Source: Apostichopus californicus (taxonomy: Eukaryota > Echinodermata > Holothuroidea > Aspidochirotida > Stichopodidae). From it: a stretch of 20,544 nt of DNA. The stretch lies in assembly GCA_020650975.1 (NCBI GenBank), contig JAIPMN010018287.1, positions 1 to 20,544 of the forward strand. Direction: 5' to 3'. The notes below the pieces were generated by a model that worked only from the letters and a program-made list of their open reading frames with translations, was not told the origin of the DNA and ran no database searches. Below are positions 1 to 9,800 of the stretch, piece after piece. The stretch's first letter is position 1. Each line of letters opens with the position of its first letter. The position numbers and the translations under genes were made by a program.

Positions 1-733
1 GGAAAAGAATCATTTAGGTTTTTGGATAAGAAACGGAAGAGATCAGTGAGGATGACAAGCTGAATGTTTATCAATCCATGCTGATAATGGAACACATCAT
101 TGGACATAGCGGTATCTCATCATGTACTGATTCTTTAACATAACCACGTTCCTGTTGAGACAAATGGAACACATCATTGGACATAGCGGTATCTCATCAT
201 GTACTGATTCTTTAACATAACCACGTTCCTGTTGAGACAAATGGAACACATTATTGGACATAGAGGTATCTCATCATGTACTGATTCTTTAACATAACCA
301 CATTCCTGTTGAGACAAATGGAACACATTATTGGACATAGAGGTATCTCATCATGTACTGATTCTTTAACATAACTACATTCCTGTTGAGAAAAGTGGAA
401 CACATCATTGGACATAGCGGTATCTCATTATGTACTGATTCTTTAACATACCCATATTACTGTTGAGACAAAGTTTAGGCAATGTTTGGTATACTGCAGT
501 TGTTTCCTGTTGGGTCTGGATAAGCTGTTCCTGGTGATTACTTAATATTACAGGTTTTTGCCAAAGTATAATTATTTAGACCAATCCTCAATGATTTTTA
601 AGAAGGGAGATATTAGTATTTTCTTGATGACCTCATGTAAATGTCTCCACACAATTTCTGCACACCACTTTCATCTCTGTGGTTTTTTATTCATTTTATT
701 CATCTTATTTTGTGCTATTACTCTGTTGTACAG
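1..733 (+). other. Upstream intron (partial) of the TTC6-like gene
   Basis: Apart from the 77-bp array, the stretch is AT-rich non-coding sequence ending in a long pyrimidine-rich acceptor tract at 690-733. A weak candidate for the end of the preceding exon is at 1-45 (see findings). Confidence 0.6.
89..473. repeat. Tandem array, five copies of a 77-bp unit
   Basis: The phrase ggaacacatcattggacata recurs with starts at 89, 166, 243, 320 and 397, an exact 77-base step. Copies 1 and 2 are nearly identical; copies 3 and 4 share ttattggacatagaggt; copy 5 has diverged in its second half. It lies in the intron upstream of the first exon seen. Confidence 0.93.
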
Positions 734-839
734 CGAACTCCCAGATGACTTTGGAAAGCTTGTGATGCCATATGTACGCAGCAGAGAGCCAAACTTCCAG
801 GAGGAGTACCTTACAAAACCACGGCCATTTGAAGAGATT
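734..839 (+). CDS. TTC6-like gene, exon 1 of window (internal exon)
   Basis: A long pyrimidine-rich tract ends in ttgtacag at 733, and the donor gtaagt follows at 840. The first base completes a codon begun in an upstream exon; then come 35 codons, ELPDDFGKLVMPYV to KPRPFEEI, ending in phase 0. There is a good acceptor and no initiator ATG in context, so this is an internal exon and the gene begins left of the window. An ATG at 558 is in frame, but the codons between it and 733 are intron-like (T-rich, hydrophobic). Confidence 0.8.
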
Positions 840-3800
840 GTAAGTATACAATATGCTAGCCAGTCTTACTAACTTAGACTCTGTGTACAGTTTGAGTCTA
901 CTTACATCTTATCAGGGCTGTTGTCTGCACTCTTGACTAGTTAGTGTGTCTTCTGTGGATGATTTATAATTGTTATTTCTAAATCAAAAATATTGAATGA
1001 GAAGGAACAAGACTGAAGATAGACCGTGCAAAATCTGTTGAGCTTGATGCATTTTTAGTTTTCCTACATCAACTGTTGTCTTTTTCTTCTGTCATTCCAA
1101 CATATTTTTTTACCTGGAAATGTAGTCCCTTTTCTTGAGACATGACATATACTGCACCTGTCAGCAAAGTTTGCCCATTTCTACCCAGTTTAGCCAACAT
1201 CACAGCATGAATTCCAGGCATTATGACAAAATAATAATTTTTCCATGCTCAGTTTTTCCAGCTATGATTCTCCTTTGCGTCAGTGATTTGTAACAATTCA
1301 AGCAAACACATTGAAGTTCCTTTTCCATCATTCATGTCATTTCTTGTCAGATAGCCTCATAAAATTAAATCATAGGTTACAAAGGATTAGAAAGCAACGC
1401 TGATTTCAGCGTGACTTGTACATATTACGGTAGATAGTTCATCTAGGGAGAAAGCTAAACTGGAGCTAAATCTGTCTGCTAGCCAGTGGGGTAGGAGCCC
1501 TGGGGGCACATGCCCCCCCTCAACTTTTTTCCAAAATAGCAAATGTGCCCTACTGGCAAATAAAATGTGCCCCTATGATGGAGAACTGTCTTTTGGATAT
1601 CTTAAGCCTTTGTTAATTTTAATATTTTATTTTAATTATTTATTTTTAGTCTGTACATGCTATTTTTAAAATGGCATCCCATATCTTTTTGTAGCACGGT
1701 TAACAACAAACAATCTCAATAAATAAAATTTCAGTGTTGCAGCACACCATAATAGTATTGATAGCATAATAACACATATATATTTAAGTGATATGGCCAG
1801 TGTGTATCGGTTTATAGCATAGGGAGTGGTGGTTGTGGAAGGAAAGTGCCCCTCTGATGTTGTCCCCCCCTCCCAACTTTTTGGAAGCTTCCTATGCCCC
1901 TGCTGCAAGCCACCCTATTTCACATTCGTCATGGTGCAGCAGTCATTTGGTAAATAATATTCATCGCTGTGAGTGGTAGGGTTTTGGTAAATAATATTCA
2001 TCACTGTGAGTGGTAGAATTTGGATAAATTATCTCTTTTCTGTCTCTTACATTTAGGTGCAGGAGGGTGTACCAACTTACAATCCCATCGACAAGGGAAT
2101 TGTAGCTCCTCAGCTTCCACGAACCAAGAAACTTCCATTTTCCAAGGACCTCTCCATTTCTGTCGATGGTAATTCCTGATGTGATTTAATTGTATTTGTC
2201 AAGTCAGGAGATGTGTACTTGTAATAAAATGACAAAAAGCATCCAGGAGAGATAGAAGATTTTGTTTTGAAGTTGTCTACTTAATGAAAATGGTTAACGA
2301 AAAAAAGGTAACAAAAAGAAGAAGACTGAATAATTTTTAATTTCAATTTTCAATTTCTTTATTCCAGTATAAATTACAAAATAAATAAATGGTTATATGA
2401 TTATATAAATGATTATAGTATAAGTATAAGAATAAACCGGTTGTTGCACAAAGATTCAGAGGATACTTTTCGTTGTGTGATTCGATATTTTGGTTTTGTA
2501 CAGCGAGAGAAACGTAAATAACTAGCCATCAGCTTCGTACACATGTGTTGACTTGTTTCCATTCTTGGTGTTGAATCTGATTTGTTTCCATTCTTGGTGT
2601 TGATTTGTTTCCATTGTTGGTGTTGATTTCTTTCAGTTCTAGGTGTTGATTTGTTCCCATTCTTGGTGTTGATTTGTTTCCATTCATGGTGTTGATTTGT
2701 TTCCATTCGTGGTGTTGATTTGTTTCCATTCGTGGTGTTGATTGGTTTCCATTCTTGGTTTTGTGAAATGAGGAAAGTGAACTTGAAGAGAGGTATCATT
2801 TGCTTCACGAAATAACATTTGAATACAGTGAGTTTTACACTGGCATAGCCACGTTAAACATCACTGTTAACCCACACAGTGGACCAGGAAAATTCTTGTC
2901 ATATTTTGAGACAATACTGCAATTGATATCGTCAACATGGTATGTATGGAATGTATGTAACTGTTAAACCGGAGTCAAAGAAAGTATGATTTTCTGATTT
3001 ATTTTAGACATGAAGATGCCAAAGGTTCAGAGCATGGGAGTGGTACCGATCCGCAGCACCACTGATATAACAGACCTGAATGTGATGATGCAGGGGAAAC
3101 CAGTTTTGGCAGCAGAAGAAGAAGAAATTGCAGCCATACAAGAGGTTTGCTTAGCTGTATAGTGATATTAAGAAACCCAGATCTCTTTAAGTCATTTGTC
3201 TTGAAGCTGTATTTGGGATAATACTTTCTGTACCAAACTGTGTACTGGGGGCAGATGGGTGGGGGGGGGTGTGGGGTGAAAGGGATTTGAAAAAATCCTC
3301 ATGGGGGAGTGCACGTACTGTTTCCCAAAGTTAGACCCTGAATGCAATTTGAAGGTGTGGTTTTGTCCTTTCCACATCATGTTTGAGTGTACAGTTTTAT
3401 TGTTGGGAAGGAAATAGATTTGCATTTTAAGCAAGACTTCTGTCAAATTATTTAAAAAAAAAAATCTGTTTCATTTTTATCTCTGCTCTCTGTCTCCGGC
3501 ATAGATGTAATTCCAAAGTTTGTCACACTCTTTTAAAGTATGCTTCAACAAAAGTGAAGTTTATGTTAATGATTTCACAAATATTCTTCTTCCCTGTCAG
3601 GCTAATGAAGACTTTGTCACAATGTCTCCAACCTTCACTACCGCGACCTCTGCAATTGATGCGGAGCTGAAGGATCTGATGGACTTAGCCACACCCTCTA
3701 ACGAAAGTATCTTCCGACTCAAAAGTGCACGACCTGCAATCAAGAAGCCAGCCATTCTTGGATCAGAGGGCACCCTAGCCCCAGTGAGGTTCTCGGAGAG

Positions 3801-6800
3801 ACCCCCTGGGACTCTACAAGCTCAAAAAGAGGTTGTGATGAAATCTGCACGGAAGAAAGTCAAATGTAATTAATCTTCTCACCTTTGAAAGAAATTATTC
3901 CAAAATAATATTAACAATGTTACAAAATGTTAATATTCCTATATATTTGACAGAGTCAATACATGATAATCATAATTTTGGTGGTAACTGTAGACTATCC
4001 TGCTTGTTGAGGTTATGAATGTCTGCATGAATTGTGTTGTTGACCTCTGACCCCTCTAGGGCCAAGAAGGAACCCTGACCATTAGTCTAATTGGGTACAA
4101 TCATTTCTGTTTGTTTATTTTTATTTCCCCAATTTTGGTGCAGCACACAATCCATGCGATATATAGCAAGACATATTTTTTTTTGGCTGATTAAAACACT
4201 TCACTTGTAATAACTTACATTTCCTTTTCTTTTCCTGAACAAACACCATCTAACTATAGTGTGTTGCACCACAATACCATTGGCCTCAGTGCACCATATT
4301 ATATCCAAAAAATTCCAATACTAAAACAGGCTTTCAATCAATTGTGTAAATCTGCTACGTGCCTGTAATAGTTTACTACTGATAAGCCATTTTGATGAAC
4401 AGGAATGGTAAAGACAGCACAGACTTAACATGTTAAACACACCATCCTCCACCTCATCCCTTATTTCTTTGGTTTTCCTTTTTTACCGTCCTAGCAGCCA
4501 AGTCTTCCAAGAAGTCCCGTATGCCGGATAGTTTGAAGAAGAGTCGTACGTCTCTTCATTCGGAAGATGTCTTTGGTTCTGACGATGAGAGCTACACGAG
4601 CGAAGATACCGTCGACCTACCTATCAGCCGTTCAGCCACTCCGTCCGGCAATCGTCCAACATCTCGGAGTAAGGTGGACAGAAGCGGTTCTGCATCCTCC
4701 GCAGGTTCCAAGAAGTCTGTGCAAGAACTGCTGGCTGAAGCTCAGGATATATCTAGTCCAGATAGTGTACCTCTTCATAAGTGAGTGTTAAAAACCAGCA
4801 GTATGAAAGTATTTAGTATGCTTATGAACTTCTAGGCTAGATACATGGACTAGTCATATCTAGTCCAGATAGTGTACCTCTTTATAAGTGAGTGTGATAA
4901 ATCCACATTATGAAGGTATTCAGTATGCTTATGAACTTCAAGCTTAAAGGATCTATGCTTATGAACTTCTATGCTAGATATCTGGACTAGCTATATCTAG
5001 CCCAGATAGTGCATCGCTTCATAAGTGAGTGTGATAAATCCACAGTATGAAAGTATGTAGTATGTTTATGAACTTCCAGCTTAAAGTATCTATGCTTATG
5101 GACTCCTAGGCTAGATATCTGGACTAGTTATATCTAGTCCATATAGTGTATCGCTTCATACGTGAGTGTTAAAAACCCACAGTATGAAAGTATTTAGTAT
5201 GCTTTTTGATCCTCAAGCTTAAAGTATCTATGCTTATGAACTTCTATGCTAGATAACTGGACTAGTTATATCTAGTCCAGATAGTGTACCTCTTCATAAG
5301 TGAGTGTGATAAATCCACAGTATGAAGGTATGTAGTATGCTAATGAACTTCAAGCTTAAAGTATCTATGCTTATGAACTTCTAGACTAGATATCTGGACT
5401 AGTTAAATCTAGTCCATATAGTGAACCACTTCATAAGTGAGTGTTAAAAACCAACAGTATGAAAGTATTTAGTATGCTTATTAACTTCTAGATATGCTTG
5501 TATGGTTCCTATGAATGATCATCCTTTATTCTTTGCAGAAGAAAACTTGATAGGAAGGAGAGCCAGATGAAGAAAGGGAAGAAGTCAGGAGTCAAGATGA
5601 AACAAGCAACGGAGGAGGATGAATCGGAACCAAAGGAGCGGTCTGTTGATGACATCATTGCTTCTCTCAAAGCTACTAAACAAGGAAAGTAAGTTTTATG
5701 CTCTCATCAGAAACCATTCAATTTGCATATGAATGGAATTAAATTTAAGCAATTATTTGCAGCAAATAATAACAACATCACACCAGAGTCTGTCAGTAAG
5801 AACCCTAAAAGTATTTCTATATTCACAAAAAGAAAATGTAATTTTTTTGGCAATTTAACACTAATACTTTTCTCTTTCTTATATTAATATTTTTTGTTAG
5901 TTACACTGAAGTAAAATGAAGTTAAACTAAATGAAATGGAAGTAATTCTAAAAAAATGAAAGAAAATAACTTCAGTCAGATTTACATATACAGAATAGAC
6001 TTTGCTATGAAAATGTGGTAGGTCCAGGTTTTTCTGACTGGGTACTTTCAGGTCACTATTCAAAGCACTTGTACTATTGTATGTTTTCAGGGTGACCCTT
6101 ACATAACTAAGAATAATAAATAAAATGCTGGTAATGGAAGCAAAGGAATGTTTAGTTGGTTATAGTCAAACTATTCATCACCTTTAACTTACAAATTGAA
6201 TGGCTTGACAGCTTTAACTTCAGAGATTGTTTGGTGTTGTCATGAAAGCTAGCTTCCTGTATTACAGTACTATTCATATTAACAAATATTAATAAAACAT
6301 ATTGATAGGCATATTATTTGTGCATTAAAATTCACATGCTCATAGCTTCCTCAACCAATTGTATTGTATTACTGCTGATATTTGGTTAAATATTAACACA
6401 AATTTTTATGTAGTATTTTGCATTTTTGTAAAAACACAAGATAATAAGAGAAATAATGATAACAAAGAGCCAAATTTCAAACAAGATTTCATAGTTATTT
6501 CCCTGCATATTCCTGCCTTTTTCTTTGTGCCTTCATATCAATTTATTAATTCATTATGCTGAATACAAGAAGGTCTTCAAGTAAAGGTCACTGCAAATTT
6601 TTTCAGAATCTCTGCCAAGTCGGAGGCGGATATGAAAATTCAAGAAATAATGAATCGTGTCATGAAGAGGGGTGCAGACGTTTTGGGAACGGATGTCGAG
6701 GATGAAGGAGAAGAGAAAGATGAAGAAAAGGAAGGAATAACATTCGAGGAGGAGATTGAGATGGATGGTAAGTCTTAAAAAGATTTCACTTTGAATTAAA

Positions 6801-9800
6801 GATGAAAAAATCATCCCGGTGTAGAAGCAAATGTTAATTTCATCTCACTTTTCTTAACAATAATTTATAACCCAAATTTTGTGAGTATTATCAGTATAAA
6901 TATATTTTTCATATTAACACAAAGAGATGCCAAACCTCAAGGCATATTAATGATCGATGTTTTTGTAACCCAGGAACCATTGAGTGGAATATTTATTGTG
7001 CCAAATTTGTTGATAGTTTATTGCAAAGTTATTTCCCTGCAGTTGTCTACTGCTTGACTTGTCATGACTGGACAGACCCCCCTGCCCCCTTTTCTGTTTG
7101 AGAGTATTAATTTCACCCAGGGCTTTGTATACTTATAAATATTTGCTTTCTGATTTCTAGTCAGTAGACCTTGTAGATTCAGTTTCGTCATTACCCTGAT
7201 AATTTATTTCAAAAGACCAGTATTCTTCATATCGTCAATTTATCAGTAGACACACCAGCCATCTCAATCACGGATGATGGCGATTATTCTGACATAGCTA
7301 TCACTCTCTCCAGGCCAACCACTGAAATTGAGGTAAGCCTTCTGTGTCACTTACTTTTCCATACAGATTGCCTTGTTCTTTTAAAAATTATTTCATATTT
7401 TTTTTTTTTGTAACATGAAAATGCAGGTGAATACCAAATTAATGTTTCATTTAATTACGTCTCATGTTATCAATAAAAAGGTGTTTTTAATCTTCACGTT
7501 ATTAAAACATGAAATGTTTTCTTTTTTTTTATCAAGTCTCAACAATTAGAAACTATCACAGAACAAGAGACCCATGATGGAGACTCTACAGCCAGAGGAA
7601 CGGAGATGTTACTGGACGCTCCCGTAGACACAGAGCGGGCATCTTCCGTGCCTCTGCCGATAGAGGGAGCCCTTCCTCCTCATTCCCAGAGCGTCCTAGA
7701 TGCAGTGAAGATGCTGAATACCATTCAACCAGAGGAAATAGACTTGGAGCAAGCTTGGAGGGTAAATATGCCTATTAAGAGTATTTCTATGTTGACAGTC
7801 AGTTTTGTATAATGGTACTTCATTTTCTGCTCGAAATTCTTTAAAATCTCGCTCCAGATTTTATTGACAAAAGGGAATTAAGTGTTGAAATTTCATTATT
7901 GAGATGCGTAGATTTGTTCATGCTGTGTCCATCTGTACTATAGTCTCCTAATTCTAGAGATGTCTTTTTTTCAAAGTTTCTTATCTCGCAAAATGGACCA
8001 GAAGAATTTTCATATTTTATTAATATCTGTTTTGTATAATTTTCCAGTCTGATCTCTGTTGTTCATCACCTTTGAGAGTTGTATCTTCAGTTGCATTCGG
8101 TTTATAGTAAATACTGCTTTGCCTTTTCATCCGTCCAGGATTTAACGATGCCGCAACATGTCTATTATGAAGACATCGTTAAAGTCGAGGGGGCTTCGGA
8201 GCCTCTGGTTGAGAAGCTACAATCTAAGGAATCGGCTATCGAGCAGAAGAAAAGTCTGAACCTTCCAGTCCAATCATCTTCCGTTTCCTTTTTATCAACA
8301 TGGACACCATCGGACAAACCAGAACGTGAGGTATGAACCTAACATTTGTCTCTCTTGGTATGTGTCGGGGGCCGATGAGGTAGAAAGTATCACCTGAATT
8401 GGATCTTGAAGAGGGGTGGGTGGAAGCTTGATTACTTTGGTCAGACATCTAGATGCTGATCTAAAACAAAATTGAGTAAATCAAGTTTAAGTACAAACAC
8501 TAATAGGGGGGTGATGACACAACACAAGGACTTTGTTGTAAACTTGTTTATTATACAAGGTAAAAATTTGTTAAATGTTAATTTGCAATTTCCCGCATCT
8601 GATTAACTTATTTATTTAAACAAGGTTGTGGGAAGGGCAAGCTGGTGGAGGGGTCAGAAGGGGGGGTGGAGGAGAGAGCAGTAGAGGCTAAGTACTTGAT
8701 CAGGGCCTGAGACAAAGCATCAGGAATTTGTTGGTTACCCTGGAAGGAGCACTTTAAGTTTGTAGCACAGCCTGATGTAAGAAAGGAAAATATCACCATG
8801 TTTGTGTTGAAACCTTTGATTTTTTTTTATCTCCATGAAGAAGACCACATCAGGGCAGCCGGAATTGAGGAAAAGCATCCATCATTTCTGTACCATGATG
8901 CCAGCAAGTATAGCTCTACCAGGTCAGTTAAAAATGGCTACCAGGATGCACCATACTCCCAGCAGATACAAGGTCACGAGTCATCTCAGTGGGTCGGATC
9001 AGAGCAAACGAATGGTGAGATAACACGGCATGTCATTCAAATGGCTGGACTCTTTTTGTGTCACATAGAAATCAAGAATTACATTTGCCTTCTATTTTCC
9101 TTGATTAAGTAAAGATGGATATCCTTGAAATTACTTAATAAAACTATTGATTTATTGGAGCCTGATTTTAACGCTGTGGCTGTAATATAATAATCAAATA
9201 TTGGGTGTACGTGAATGCTTACATCAGTTATTAAGCTATTGTTAATGGCCTACCATGCAACCTTTAGCAGAGCTTTAATTAATCGCTCTGGTTTAAGGTC
9301 AAGTCTGTTACCCATCTGACTCTACTTGAGTCCGTATTTAGAGTCACTCTGTATGCCTATTATGTCTATGTAATGATAAAAACCTACTCCAGCATAACTT
9401 TGGGTCTTTTCATTTTCAAAAATGTGTGACTCTCACTATTTATTCATCTTTGTCTGTTAGTCTCAGATAGTTTAGAGAAAAGCAATGTTTTCACTGCCGG
9501 TTGACTGCAAGCCTTCTCTGCCGTTACAATTTCATTGTTGGTGTGATTTGTCTCTTACAGGATGGAGATGGAGTTACCAGACCAGGGTCATCAGAAGGGA
9601 AGAGGCAGAGAGTCATGTCTGCTGCAGCTAAGAGGATACTGAGTGAACTGGAGGAGCAAGAACCTAATAAATCAGCTGAGACGAGACTACACGTCTGGCA
9701 GGAGAAAGCTGAACAGATGGTAAGTTCATTCAAGATCGCTGCTAAAATTCAGAGCTATCCCATATGTCTGTAGAATTCTACAATGATTATTACACTTAAT

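Larger units (their letters stand above)
840..2056 (+). other. Intron 1
   Basis: Holds the hAT-like element at 1484-1902 and a 37-bp duplication at 1946-2019. The rest (840-1475) shows no coding or RNA signal. Confidence 0.8.
2169..3007 (+). other. Intron 2
   Basis: Contains a candidate LINE 3' tail on the minus strand (2331-2440) and the 23-bp minisatellite (2546-2757). The part from 2760 to 3007 shows nothing recognisable. Confidence 0.75.

Noticed and set aside
89-473. CRISPR-like array
   Set aside because: The units are contiguous 77-bp tandem copies with no unique spacers, in a eukaryotic intron.
558-839. ATG at 558 as the translation start of the gene
   Set aside because: Codons from 558 to 733 are T-rich, hydrophobic and end in a classic acceptor tract; the exon at 734 behaves as internal.
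2413-2808. 131-codon minus-strand open frame with repeated peptide
   Set aside because: Produced by the 23-bp minisatellite, whose minus-strand frames lack stops; the non-repeat ends show no domain I can name.
3520-3600. 5' extension of exon 4 along its open frame
   Set aside because: A clear acceptor at 3600 and loss of coding character upstream favour the shorter exon.
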